Source: Chamaea fasciata (lineage: Eukaryota; Chordata; Aves; Passeriformes; Sylviidae). From it: a stretch of 64,000 bases of DNA. Positions 12,161 to 24,952 of the stretch are shown here, piece by piece. Within the stretch, counting starts at the first letter, position 1, and the number at the start of each line of letters is the position of its first letter. The notes under the pieces are model-generated. The model had not been told where the DNA came from. It saw only the letters and a list, made by a program, of their open reading frames with translations, and did not search any database. The translations under genes and the position numbers were made by a program. Location of the stretch: positions 2,196,759 through 2,260,758 of the forward strand of contig JARCOQ010000003.1 in the NCBI GenBank assembly GCA_029207755.1, written 5' to 3'.

Positions 12161-12169
12161 CCTTTTATA
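12161..12169 (-). promoter_or_regulatory. TATA-like box (TATAAAAGG), possible promoter of the TspO-like gene
   Basis: The minus strand reads TATAAAAGG, a good match to the vertebrate TATA consensus. It is about 260 bp upstream of the candidate first-exon donor. A CCAAT motif (AGCCAATGGG) is also present on this strand, but on the downstream side, so the promoter assignment is weak. Confidence 0.28.
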
Positions 12170-12407
12170 ACAGCCAGACATTTCGTATAGCATTGCATGT
12201 TCCCGGCTTGTTGGCAGACACAAGTTAATGACTGCATGCTCTGGGCTCTCGCTTCCTTTGTCCTCCTCCAGCCCTGCCAGGAGGAGGGAAACTGAGCACT
12301 GAATCCAAAATATTGCATCTCAAAATCTTCCTGAGCGGGAGATGCTGGCAGGGGATGCTGGAGAAACAGGCTGGATTTGGGGTTTGGGGAAGATGGAGAT
12401 AAAAATG

Positions 12408-12506
12408 GGCTCCAACAACCCCCCTGCCATGGGCAGGGACACTTTCCACTTGACCAGGTTGCTCAAAGCCCCATCCAGCCTGGCTTTAAATATTACCAGA
12501 GATGAA
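12408..12506 (-). mobile_element. CR1-type LINE fragment
   Basis: The plus strand carries the reverse complement of a CR1 3' region, recognisable by GCCATGGGCAGGGACACTTT, CACTTGACCAGGTTGCTCAA and AGCCCCATCCAGCCTGGC. Only about 100 bp remain. Confidence 0.8.
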
Positions 12507-12521
12507 CGCACAGATGTCACA

Positions 12522-12571
12522 CACAGAACCACGGAATAGGTTGGAAAAGATCCAGTCTAACCGTAAACAAC
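12522..12571 (-). mobile_element. CR1-type LINE 3' terminus, short fragment
   Basis: CACAGAACCACGGAATAGG followed by TTGGAAAAGATCCAGTCTAA matches the extreme 3' end of CR1 read in reverse. It lies 16 bp after another CR1 piece but restarts at the 3' terminus, so it looks like a separate insertion. Confidence 0.6.
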
Positions 12572-13117
12572 ATAAATCCATAGTCTGGATCCTGCGAGGA
12601 ACTTCAGATCTTCCTGCAGCCCCAGATGGAGATTAGGTCATGAGTAAAGTTTTGTTCTTTGATCCAGAAAAGGCTCCTGCCCCTCAATGCAAGCCCACCC
12701 CACAGCAGCAAGGCAAGCCATGCAAGCTGATCAGCCTCTGCCTGCCACAGTCTCACCACATCCACTCCTTTCATTCTTATATTTCTGCTCGTTTCCTCTC
12801 AAACTTAAACTTCTACAGCCGATTTAAAATATTCTCCAGCACCAAAATGTTATTTACCTTGTGCAGCCACAGTGGTTACCAAGCAGACAGCGTGTAAAAC
12901 ACAAAGGCAGTGAATTAACTAGCACCTATCTTCACCCCTTGGAAACAACATCATGGGACTGGGAGTTAACTAACCCAGCTGGAGCTTCCTTGGCCATGGA
13001 GACAGGGGTGGAAAGCCCTATCCTATAGCCCAATCCTACGTGAACATGGATTTGCCAGCTGTGGAAAGTGCAGGGCAGCCAGCCAGCACCGCTGCTGTCT
13101 ATTTATCAGCGTAGGTG

Positions 13118-13167
13118 TGAGGTCCACCCTTTGGAGGCATTCTGAGGTCCACCCTTTGGAGGTATTC
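13118..13167. repeat. 25-bp tandem duplication
   Basis: The unit TGAGGTCCACCCTTTGGAGG plus five bases occurs twice in tandem, differing only at C/T in GGCATTC versus GGTATTC. It looks like a recent local duplication. Confidence 0.9.
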
Positions 13168-13539
13168 TGATGTGGAAACCAGTGGTTTAGGTACGATTAT
13201 TTCTCATCATCCAGATAACATCTTGTGCTCTACACACGGATCAAAAACAAGAGCTGCTTGTGCATAGCGTGTTCTTGGAAGAAAACAAGGGCCTGAGCTC
13301 ACAGCATGGTGGAATCGGCATTTTTCTCTCTTTTTTTCACTTTGTGAATCCCCCAGAACACCTCTGTCCGAGGAAAGTGCCTTCAAGCCACAAGTTTATA
13401 AGCACTTGTTGAAACAAGCGTGTGTTGAAATAGGAGCACAACTAATACAAACACTGTACGGCCTCTCCTCCTAGTAGGTTAAAATCTGCAATGCACCTTT
13501 TTCCACACTGGAGCATGTCTTATTTATGGCACTCTTTTA

Positions 13540-13540
<1 letters not shown>

Positions 13541-13582
<42 letters not shown>

Positions 13583-13629
13583 ATATCTGTATCTATATCT
13601 ATATCTCTATCTATCTATCTATCTATCTA
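13541..13629. repeat. (ATCT)n tetranucleotide microsatellite
   Basis: About 45 bp of pure ATCT units are followed by an interrupted stretch (ATATATCTGT, ATCTATATCT) and a second pure block. It is likely length-polymorphic. Confidence 0.97.
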
Positions 13630-14033
13630 ACTATTATTTAAAATAATTATTTATGCATTTAAATAATATAAAAATTATATTAAAATGTTTTTTAAAATAA
13701 CATGCTTTTAAAATTATAAACATATAAATTATATTTTCAAATCTTATAAAAATAGAAAATTATATATAAATACAATGTATCGTATATAAAATATAATATT
13801 ATGTATTGTGTATTATATATTGTGTATTATATATTGTGTAATATATAATATGTTATATATTATATATTATATATTATATATTATATATTATATATTATAT
13901 ATTATATATTATATATTATATATTATATAATACCTATTATCTATTTTCTATTAGATATTAAATATTATTTATATATACATATGTCTTATACATATATGTA
14001 TATATATTTTTATATATAGGCATATATATGTCT
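13630..14033. repeat. AT-rich tract with (TATATAT)n heptamer array
   Basis: About 400 bp of nearly pure A/T follow the microsatellite. Between about 13848 and 13929 a 7-bp unit repeats roughly eleven times (TATATATTATATATTATA...). The arrays are self-complementary and could extrude cruciforms. Confidence 0.93.
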
Positions 14034-14039
14034 TTACTC

Positions 14040-17000
14040 ATCAGATATTCAAAATGACCCCAGCATGATGTCAGACATTACATCTTCATCCAACAAAAGG
14101 GTGGCCTGAAATCCTGCACTGAACACGGGCTACTTTCTCACACGTGTGCCTGTTAAACACAGCTGGCCAGCCAGGTCCATGCTGGCCTGAATCAAGGGAA
14201 AGTTCTGCAGGCAGGAAACATTGGACAAGTGGAAAAAACAAAATCCCACCCACCTCCCCCCTCCACAGACACCTTGCTGTCCCGTGTTCTTGTTGGTTAT
14301 TCCCTAATGCATCTCCTGTAGCAGTGAGACAACTGGAAGAAATGCCACCACAGTGGTGGCCTTGTCCTCTGGCCACACTCTGTAACCCAGGCAGAAAGTT
14401 AAACCCACGTTCTGGGTTTCAGAAGGCTCTGGGTGGTTTTTTTTCAGAATAAATCACGACACAGGCCTTGGATAAAATATTCAAAGTTATTTTGTCGTGC
14501 AGCTCTATAAAAATCCCCTCAAGTACGTTCGTAAAACACAGAGCAATGTACTTAGTGCTTGCAAAGTTATTAAAATTGAACGTCCCTTGCTCCACTAGGC
14601 TGCACAGCATTCCCAAAAGTGGGAATGCTCAGGACAGCTACAGCTTCAAGATGCAAGAGTTATACTCAAAGGAAGCTCTTATGGAAAGGCCCTACCTTTC
14701 TATAGTGTATCTTCTCTGAGAGAACTTTTAAGCTGATTTCTTTTACAGGGTTTAAATATCTTTGCTGGCGTGTTGAGTAAATAAAATTGTATTGTCAGAG
14801 GAGTGGAAAATGCAGTCATATTAATTTCAGGCAGGAAACGGCTGCTAATGTTTGTATGCACAAAGAGAAGCACGATACAATCCATGTTTACAAGAGGATG
14901 GGTCTTGAAATCCAGATATGCTGCTGAGCTAAATCACTGGAACCAATTCCATGATGGTGGTTGGTACTTTTCAAGACTTGAATCAAATATAAGTTTGTAT
15001 TCACCTGGCTCATGATAGAGAAGAAGAAAATTGTAGCCCTGGTTCCGTGCCTGAGGAGTTTTAGTTTTCTGAAATTCTTTTCCCAGGGAATTTTCTGTAA
15101 ACAGGAGAAATGTTTTTGTAAACTGTAACTTTGTTATTCATTCCTTTTCCTAGGAGGGACTTCTCCTTGCTGTCCCTCTGCTCTGACCAATGTGAGTGAA
15201 GAGGTTTTGCCTTTGTGTCACCAACCAAATTGGTCTGTGTAAAACAGTACGAAAGGGAGAAACACCCCAAAAAGAGAGGAGTCATTTTCAGCCTTCTGAA
15301 TCTCGGAGTCTGTGTCGTTGTGGTGTCAAACAGCGTCAAAGAAAATAAATAGGAAAAAGAAAGCTGCTTTTCAAGGAGAGACCCACCATGCCCATCCCTG
15401 CCCAAGCACACTCTCTGCAGCACCAAGATGTGCTCCACCAGCAGCAGGGCACCTCAGACACCAGCAGAGCACTGGCTGCACTGGGACCACAGCCCCACTG
15501 TCACTCCCCTGTGCACTGGAAAGCCAGGTAAGAATTTACAAGGTGATGAGCTAGCACGAGCAGACCTTGTGCTGCTATTAATGCCTTGCTGACAAGAGGA
15601 AGATCCTCCATTAAAAAAAAAAAAACCTCAACATGAATCCTCCTGCTAGTAGCTGAAATAAAACATTATGAGCACAGACAGTTTGAGTCCCAGAACAGAA
15701 AGCGGAAGCCAATTGCTTTCTACCTAGAGGTGCCCCTGTGGAGGCTCTGTCCTCGAAATAAACTCATTTTGCACTGTGCAGCAACTGAGAAAAGTTCATC
15801 TGTGGGCAGCTCACCCACCTAACGGCACACACTGTCATCAGCAGGAAACTCCAGAAAGCAGAGCCCCAGAAACACCTCCCCAGCAAGGCAGGAGCTCAGA
15901 TATTACCATCAATCTGCCAGAGAATTCTGTCCCCAGCAGCAGCAATGATGGGTTTAAGTCCTAAAGATATTCTGCACACTCGGTGCTCCAGTTTAATCCT
16001 TTAGAGCCACTTGCTTTAACTGCAGGCTTTCCCAGTGCGTTGGGCAAGTTGGCACCCACGAGTCAGTGACCTCTTTGGAAATCATTTTCAGGCCAAGTTC
16101 AGCAAGTGTTGACAACCAAATGTACTAATCTTCTAATAACAGCTCAAGCATCCTAATCCTGCAGTGGGTTAATCTGGGTGCCCTCAATGCCAGGGATTTG
16201 CCTTCCCTTGCTGCTGGAAGGGATGGGATTTGGCTGTGCACATTAGGATGGGCACACAGTGAAGAGGATCTGTGTTAGCAATCCCCTTTGGGTATTTTAA
16301 GAAGGAAAATCATCTGCTTTTTATTGTTGGAGAGCAGAACAGATCCACCCTTTGGCAGCAGGGAAACATCCCTACTTTTGGGGGAGCAAGAAGAGTAAGG
16401 AACTCACTACACTCATACTTTCAACCAGACTTCAAGCTGCCATGCCAAAAATCATTGACTGATCTCCAAATCTTTCCATTGAACTCTAGATTTAGGACAT
16501 TATTGCAAACATTGAAGTAACTCAAACGAAGCCCTGCCAGCTCTTGTGAGAGAAAGAGGGTAAAAGACAATGCAGTTCTTCTTCTAAACTCAACTTCCAT
16601 GAAGTAATAAAAAACATTACCCCCAGATGTTCTCACTTACCGGTTAAGGACTGGTGAGTTTGCCTTCTTCAAAGGCAATGAATTGCCTTCTTCTCCAGTG
16701 TGTGGCAGGCAGCATCCACAGCATCGGATCAGGAGCAGGAAGGCACAAAGAACAAGAAACTCACCTTCAAACAGGACGGCTGTGAAGAGATGAGGAAAAC
16801 AGCAATGAACAAAGACACATTTACATTGGCTGGATGCATTCAATTTATGAACTTCTTAATTGCATAAAGGTCGTTTTATTCAATCCCATGGCGTTGCTGT
16901 TGCTCACAGGGATCTCCCATGTCCTCCCCCACCACTGAAGGAATGACAAAACCCAGGAGCATTCATTCAGCACCCTGTTTGCTCAGTGCCACTTCTCTAT

Positions 17001-19446
17001 CCTTATTGATTTTAGAGAACACACGCACATTATTCTCCTGGATACCTCATCATTATCACCAGGGAATGCTGCGCAAGCAGTTTGTTGTTTCCCTCCCCAC
17101 AATTCCACGAGAAAAGCGAAAGCCAGCCCCTTGCATTGGCAGCAGTGGAGCTGTCTCTAAGCCCTCACTGGGGCTTGGGGGTGGCTGTTTTTGCAGAGCT
17201 CACCGAGACAGATAGGAAGGGAGGAAAAGCACCTGGACAGTGGTCAGAGCACGAGTTTTTCTTTCTTCTGTGGGAGCAGAGAGCTGCCTTCATTTATAGC
17301 TGCAGCATCCAGGTCAGCCAGAGCCTCTCATGCAGAAAGCTTGCTTGAGAGGTAACTCGGGTGGCCTGATTTTCTTTATGGTGCTTTTTTTTTTTTTTTT
17401 TTTTTTTTTTTGTGGCACTTTATATGCTTCAGTGCAGTGGTGTCACCTATAATTGGCAGCATTCAACGCACCCCTCAAGCTGAGCATTTAGAAAATGAGA
17501 AACTTTTGGATGGCAGCAGCTTTCCTACAAGAGGGCAGCATGAAGATTAAACAGGGGACTTCCATTCACAGCAGCTGAGCGCCTCACTTTCGTAGGAATA
17601 CTCCTTTAACGTAGCAACTTTGCAATCTAATTATCTAGGTGTTTTTTAAAGGCAACTGGGGTTCACATAAAATGTCATAATATGGATATAGATCACCTCC
17701 TACACGAACTATTAGCAGAACGAGAATATTCAGTCTCATTACAGTGGGAAATTACAGGAACAAAACTCACCTTAGAGGTGGGGAAGGTGATTTTTTTTTT
17801 AATTAAAAAGATGCCAGTAAGTTTGTCCTGCCCACTCCCACTCTCCCATCAACATACTCACATGCACAGGACTGTATGCATCGATCTGCTCAGGATCAGC
17901 CAAGCGCAGCAGGAAGCGTGTAGGGTAACACCACCACTCCATTGCTTCTCTGGGATGGGCTCCTCCTCCTTTCTGTCTGCATCTTTTATACCCTTCAGCA
18001 GTGGATGTGATGATCTTGATCTCCCTTCAAGAGTTTCAGGCAAAACTGAGTCTTTTGTTACCCTTATCTGGGCATTTCACCCTCTCTCTGCCGTGGGTCA
18101 TCATCTTGTCACCTTATCTCTAAGGCTCCAGTTTGGGGTTTGTCCTCTGGTTATTTATTTGCATGAAACGCTTGCCCGTGGTTCTGCAGCAATTAATACA
18201 TGCCACTCCTTTAACCCTTCATCTGCTGGTTTTCCTCTTGTCTTCGACCAGGCGTTTCCATTCACATCAGTGTTGGTATTTCTGCTAAAAACCTCCACGG
18301 CAAGCAGGTCTTAACCACGTGAGATCCTTGCACCATTTGGAAGTTGTTAACTTCCTGTGAACCAGGGCAGGGAACGACTTTGGCAACGAATTACGCTGCT
18401 TCTGGTCGGCCATACAGAAAGGCAGAGGTTGAAAATATCGGTGTGCTGTGGGAAATTTTAGGCAGCAGTCCCTTTAAGTGTTTATTTTGTTTTTATGTTA
18501 CCTCACAAGCTTCATTCACCCTCCTTCCCACATCCCTTATCCTTGCTTCTCCCTCTGCTCATCAGTCTCATTCTCAGTATTCCATACAATTGCTCCCATC
18601 CCCTTTCCCTTAGAGGAAACACCACTTTCCAAAGGCTGGCTTCTGCCAACGTCGACCCTCTCCTCTCCCACAAGGATGTGCAGAAGTATTTTCAGACCTA
18701 TAACTCAACAGGATCATTTGGCTGCTTCCTTTTTGAACACACTCCGCGTTCATCTTCCAGACAAATTTGCAGGCAGCCTTTCAGGACATGGAAGTGTTCA
18801 AATACTGAAAAAAAAAAAAAAAATTATTTCAGACAGAAATTTAAGGCGAACCATCGGTTCCCTTCTAAACTTAGTCAAAACCATCGAGACTTCTTGTACT
18901 GTAACTTCACAGAAACAAACCAAGCCCGGGGCAAGAAAGAAACAATGGAAAACAGCAGCAACAAGGGAAAACCACAGCCAAAGTGGGAATTCTGGTGAAG
19001 TCAGAAGAGAAAAAAGGGAGCTCCAGCAGGAAGAATAAGGAAGCCATAACGGCAAACAATGGAGTGATTTTTGCCTGCAGTAAACGCAGATTACTGCAGA
19101 TACGTGCATGCACACCCATGTACCCAGATCCTCACTTTGCAGCCTCCCCAGAATCGGGCAGTAGGGTGTTTTTATTCCTTCAAGCTGGAGAGCAGGTATG
19201 TCCATGGAAAACCAGCTGAGCACAAGGGCTTTACATCTCAAGAAGGTGAAAGGCAGTTTCTCACAGAAGATTTTTTCAGCACACGAATGTTTCCAGGCCC
19301 TGCCACCCATCACTGGAGGCCTGCCTGCTCCTGCTGATGCAGATGAGGACCTACCCCCAGTGCAGCTGGTGATTTGGACCTGGGGTGCCTTATCTTGTCC
19401 TTTGGCTTGTTCTTTGGAGGGACTGGAATCCTTTCCTTGGGCAATG
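14040..19446. other. no recognised gene; simple-sequence tracts only
   Basis: Many short ORFs occur, including a 210-codon one at 17682-18314 and overlapping ones of 167-186 codons at 18478-19313, but none resembles a known family and several overlap in different frames. A 27-base poly-T run lies at 17385-17411 and a poly-A run near 18808. Confidence 0.5.
17385..17411. repeat. 27-bp poly-T tract
   Basis: Uninterrupted T run, the longest homopolymer I noted in the window. It could be the tail of a minus-strand retrotransposed sequence, but no source element is recognisable next to it. Confidence 0.95.
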
Positions 19447-19650
19447 TAGAATATTAGAACTGTTTAGGCTGGAAAAGACCTCTAAGATCATCGAGGCCAA
19501 ATGTTAACCCAGCACCAAACCTTGTTTCCGAGTGCCACATCTACACATCTTTTAAATCCATCCAGGGGTGGTGACTCCACCAATTCTCTGGCTATGCCAG
19601 GGCTGGGCAATGCTTTCAATGAAGAAATGTTTCCCAGTATCCAATCTAAA
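19447..19650 (-). mobile_element. CR1-type LINE 3' fragment
   Basis: The plus strand reads as reverse-complement CR1: TAGAATATTAGAACTGTTTA, GGCTGGAAAAGACCTCTAAG and ATCATCGAGGCC. Further on it has the degraded ATGAAGAAATGTTTCCCAGT and ATCCAATCTAAA region. About 200 bp of the 3' end remain. Confidence 0.75.
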
Positions 19651-22600
19651 GCTCAGAGCATCAGAAGCATCCGGGAAGGTCAGAAGCAAGATCAGCCACC
19701 TCTTTCAAAAACGATCAGCAGCAGATTGATGAGGACTGAGCTCCCACAAGTGTCAGAAAAAACGAGTAAGAGTCCAAACCCTGTGCGCATCAGAGAGGTG
19801 CCTCTTAACATATTTCCCACGTATTTCCAAGCCTTGTGTTGTCTTAGCCCAAACACCCTTCAGGGTTATCACGGTGCTGCTTTTTGCAACCCAACCATCA
19901 AAGCAGTGTCCGCCCTTCCTCCTTTTCCTCCTTCCTACTAATTAATTTTTTTTTTTTAAGTGAAACTCACGGTGTTAGCAGTTTTGATCTGGCTATTCTG
20001 TCGAGGCTTGTCTGCAGTCAGAATCCACAAAGCCTTGGCAGTGCCATCACTGTGAGCTCGCTGTCATGCCCGGGAAGCCAGCTGAACTATCAGCTCTCGG
20101 GATAATAGGACAAAATCCCTTCCTCCTGCATTACAGCTTCCAGATGTGTGTAAGTGCCACCAGCACGGGGTTTTGGCAGTCTCACAGACAGAGGCACCTC
20201 ACTGGCACGTAGAGTGAGCCATGCAAGGCCAGTCAGCCCCCACCCCTCTCTCATCAGCTTTAGAAGCTCAGACACAAGCTGAGGCATATCATGACTCATT
20301 TTGTTTGAAAGTTTGTACAAGTGACTGAGTCAGGTCCGACAGATAAACACAGGATCGTTCTCACCAGTGTATTTTTTTATTTTTAAAGACCCTGGTTATT
20401 ACTGCAAAAGAGGTTATTTATAGGCTACATAATCTGCCTGTCTGCCGCATGACCCTGCAAAGCTCCTGTGTTAAAACACCAGCACTGAGACCCACTTTGA
20501 AAAGCTCACCTGCTGAACCAAGGAGAACCAGGGCTCGTGCCAATTGCTGAAAGACTTGCTCTGGCCGCGGATACCTCCACACAGCCCACCAACCATGTGA
20601 GAAGCAGAACGCAGGAATTTCACTTTCAAAAATCAGGAAATGCACACCGAAAGGAGCAAACTCAAACAGCAAAGGTTTTGGGGGTTTTCTTTTGGCTTTT
20701 TTTCCGCCGACATAAAACCATCCACGCCTTACATGCAGGGCGGGTTTTCTTAAGTGGGTTTGAACCACAACAACCCCAGTGTTATCCTTCCTAATACCTT
20801 CATCCTCTGTGGCAAGTGCAGATCAAACCTAGCTGCTGCAGCAGCAAAACAGACTAATAACAACAAGATCCATCATTCATTTCCATGAAAGGACTGTCAA
20901 GGCTGGATCACATTATATCAGTGGAGGCTGTAAATCTCGTATTTTACTCCCCATGAAAAGAGCCCTTTCCCAATCAGAGCAAGCTGCTGAGCCAGAGATG
21001 TGCTCTCGAGGCATGAGAGTGCTCTGCAGAAACACATCTGTCACTTGGCAGTGTTCACCTGAAAGGAGAGCCCTGGGTGATACGGCACAGAAGTGAAAGC
21101 TTTTTTTTTTTTTTTCCTGCAACATGCTGTACAACAGAAAGTGAAAGTGTCTGAAAGAAGAGAATTTCAGCTTTGCTGGGGGAAGAGGCATCGTGAGCAC
21201 CTCATAAAACTCCAAATATTAAAAGCCATTATGCTGTGCTCACATGCTAAGTACACCACGCTGAAGAAGGTCCATTTCCAAAGGCTGCTCAACATGCCAG
21301 ATAAATCTTTCATACATCAACTTTGCTATCCAACAGAAAAGGAAATAAATATGTTAAACCAAACAAAATCCCTCAAAGTCCCGGTAGCGTCCCCTACCTG
21401 ACCTGTGAGCAGGAGGCTTTTCAGAGATGCCAGCGGGATCTGTGCAGGTATTGATGCACTTGGATGCACAGCAGCAGAACAGTCCTGTTCAGTTACACTT
21501 CTGCCCTCCCGACCATCAGTGAGAATCAGAATTATGCCCAAAAGTTCACTGGTCTCTCAAAATAAAAGCCTGGAAAAGAGCTGAGACCATTCCAGAAGGA
21601 TGAGTGTGAAGCCAAGGCCTCCCAACTAAATAGGGATCTTTGTGTCTTGGATAAGGCTAGAGGTTGTTGCCCAAAACTACTCATTCCTGGCAGCAAGATT
21701 TCACCATCACTCAACACAGTGATGATCTTCAGAGGAACCATTTCATTCACAGCACTTAGAAAAAGAAAATTTCTGAAACCACCCTCCAGAGAACAGAAGA
21801 GGACTATAGTAGCATATATATATTCCTATAAAATGGACCTTAACGGGAGGACCTTCTGTTGAAAAAACCCTGGAGGAGATGGTTTCCTGAGCGACGAGAA
21901 ATGGAAGAGTATCAGCAGCATCTCTCCGTGTCAGGGAGCAGCATTGTCCCACAAAGAGGGACAAGGAGACCCAGCACAGGCTGTGCTCTCACCAGGCAGC
22001 AAAACCAGACAAAACCAGAGCCCAACCTGCCTGTGAGGCAGCCCAGGGCTGGGCTCAGATAAAGCTGCTGGGTAGAGGGTTGGGTGGATGTCCCCACTGA
22101 GGCTGCTCAGAGCATTGGGGACCTTCTGGGTGCTTTGGGAGTTTGTTGGGTTTTGTTTTTTTTTTCCCTGGAACGTCAAAGCTGCAGCAGGTCAGAGGAG
22201 GGAAGCTGGAGGAGCAGCAGGACAGTGTGTCCATGAGGAGAGTGGCAGCTGGGAGGTTTATTCCCATTGCATGCAGCAGCAGCATGAAGAGCTCTGCCTG
22301 CTGTGTGAATGAAGGCCACTGACCACCACGGGCCTTTGTTCTTTGCTTTAGTCTGGCTGTCACGACTGTCAGGGATTATAAACATCAGCACTGCAGGTTT
22401 TGGTGTTGGTGCCAAAAAAACCAGAGCAATCAGAAGAGGCTGTGCCTCCTCTTCCTTTCCAGCTAAAGTGTTTCAGCTAAAAATTAAAAAGATGTTGTTT
22501 TTTTTTTTTAATTGCTGCCATATAAACTTTGATGGAAAGAGCAAAATCATGGGCTTAAATGCTCCTTTTAAGGGCCACCTAAACCGGTGCCTGATGGAAG

Positions 22601-24812
22601 GCCTCAATTATCTCTCACTCTCAGAAAAAGCCTGCAGACTTTTTCTCCCTTTTTAACTTTTTTCCTTGTTTCTTTCACCCACATCCATTCTCATCCCTTC
22701 TTTTGGCATCGGCATCCCCTTTCCTGGTCCCACACAACAAGTCCCCTTCTTACATAACTGGGCTTTTCACAGGCTCTCAGGGCAACCTCTGTCCAAAAAA
22801 ACAAGAAGGACATTCACTGAAAAGGACTGAAAAGGTCAGCTTTGTCTCTTTGCTTCCAGGCTTGGGATGTGACCACACGACACAGAAGAGTGTTAATCTC
22901 TCGGAGAGTTAACAGGAAAAATGCCAGCAGGTGGCATTCCAGAATAGCTTCTGGAATCAGCCATGACAGCAAAACCTGCGCTGCACCCAGGGCTCCTTTC
23001 ACAGCTGTTGACATCTGCACAGTGGAAGGAGATGCGGGAGAGCTGCAGTACCTTCAGGTGGTGGCTCCTGCTGCTCCTCTCTCCTTCTCTCCCTCTTTCC
23101 CTCCCTCCGGTCTTCGGGTTGTGTCTCACAAATAACCACTTTAATGACATCTCTTTTGAAACTTCTCCTTGGAAGAAAACATCTGGGTGATGGATCAGGC
23201 TGCCACCTGAACACTGAGTCAGAGCCTCCACTTTTCTCTTCAAGCACTCGAGTGTCTTTAAGTGCCATCTGACCTGAAAGCCCTGAATATAAAGCCACAC
23301 TGGAGGACCCTCAATAGAAGACACGTACATGTACGTGCATGCATTTGCATCCAGTGGTCAGTGGCTCAACCTAGTTAAGACAGCAAGTTTTCAAAAGTTT
23401 ATTTGCTCTCCCTTAAACTTTAGTGGGATAAAAATAACATTGACCTGTAGGAAGCTGAGAAAATACTTAAATAGGTCTTCTGATTGTGGCTGGAAGTAAA
23501 AGTTATGATTCCCATTTACAGGTTTCTTTCTACGCCTTTGCCGCAGCTGTACCTACTTCCACTCTCAGCAAAAGCAGGCATTGCCCAGGCTGCGAGCAGC
23601 AAGACACCTGCTGGCTGTGCTAAACCCTGTTATTTCAGCCTGGAGAAGAAATACCTTCTTGCCTTGAAAGCCTCGCTGCTGCAAGGTAATGAGTCGCCAG
23701 TAAAAGCCAGAAACAAACTTGTTCTGAGCATTTTAACTTGATTTGCCTCCTGGAGTTGGATAAATGGCTGCAGACACACACCGGTGTGCTCAGGAAGCCA
23801 CAGCGAATGGAACCTGACAGCTCCAGGTTACATTTTGACCCAAATGGGAAAGTGATCTCAGTTGTGTAGCAATGAATTCTCTTAATTCGCTGAGACGACT
23901 TGTATCACAACCTTAGGAAAAGAAAACTCTAAGACAAAGAGGTGGATAAAGCTCTGGAGAGCCTGTGGAGATGCCGGGAGCACCTTGACTTCCTGAGCTG
24001 CTACAACAGCTGGCGGTAGACACAGCACCCAGGCCGTGTAGGCACTGAGGAAAAAGAGAGTTTGAATATTCCTGCCCCAAAGTCAGCAAGAGGGGTGAAA
24101 GAAAGATCCCTGCCTCTGCTTTAGCACTGTTTATCCAGAACAGAATGATTTAAAGCTATCCCTCTCTGTCATCAGCCTTTCGGGAAAACAACGGCTAAGT
24201 GCTGCCTTTGAGGAATCGGTGCCTGGCTTATCTCATCTCTGCACCTCCTAGAACAGCTTCTTCTTCTTCTTCCAGGTGTGTGGCTCAGTTTTCTGGAACA
24301 AGGAGTCTCCCAAGTGCATGGCTCAGTGACCACAGGTCCTGTCTGAGCCTGCAGGAACATTCCTGCCATTAAAACAGAGGCGACAGAGATTGGAAACCAA
24401 GAAGCCTCAGTGGACGGTGTAGGGTGTGTATCACTGTGGCTGCATCCTAAACCACTGACTTGGATAAAGGCAGGAGTCCCTGGCTAGCACAGCTGGAGTG
24501 GTGGAGCAGCAGAGGGCAGCCAGGTGGGCGATGCCTCACCAGGTAACTCCTTCCCACAAGTAAACTTTAGGATTGCTGGGAGGACAGCACTATGAAAAAT
24601 CAAAGTGGTCTCTCATGCAGGTTCCTCATGCCAGGCTGTGTCCACTAAATGCCAGACCACAGGCAGCAGGTGTATCCCAGAGACACTTCAGCTGGACTTG
24701 GGACTGTCTGTGATCTCAGCTTTGATCCAGTGGTACTTTTGTCCTGTTTATCCCACTGTGGTGTGTACCTGATAGAGGTGGCACTGGGATTCAGGTGCCA
24801 GAGGAAGTCAGG
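19651..24812. other. no recognised gene
   Basis: Ordinary non-coding composition with small unrelated ORFs in all frames, and poly-T/poly-A tracts near 19947, 21101 and 22499. A CT-rich patch at about 23070-23110 gives spurious serine/leucine-rich translations. Confidence 0.5.
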
Positions 24813-24952
24813 AAAACTGGTTTCTGTTCCCATCTCTGCTACTCATTTGCTGTAGTTAATTAAGCCTCATCTTCCCCCACTTTAGAACTGTGATAATTAC
24901 ATTTATCTCTCTTTGTGAAGAGCAAGGGCTTGGAGACATTTGAATTAAATGC
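24813..24952 (+). mobile_element. ancient MIR-like (CORE-SINE) remnant
   Basis: The order of motifs follows the MIR body: CTGGTTTCTGTTCCCATCTC, TGCTACTCATTTGCTG, GCCTCATCTTCCCCCACTTT, AGAACTGTGATAATTACATT and TTGAATTAAATGCCCTCAAA. The copy is diverged, as expected for an element that predates amniote radiation. Confidence 0.6.

Noticed and set aside
17682..19313. ORFs of 167-210 codons on both strands
   Set aside because: Overlap in different frames, low-complexity Ser/Leu content and poly-A read-through; no recognised family.
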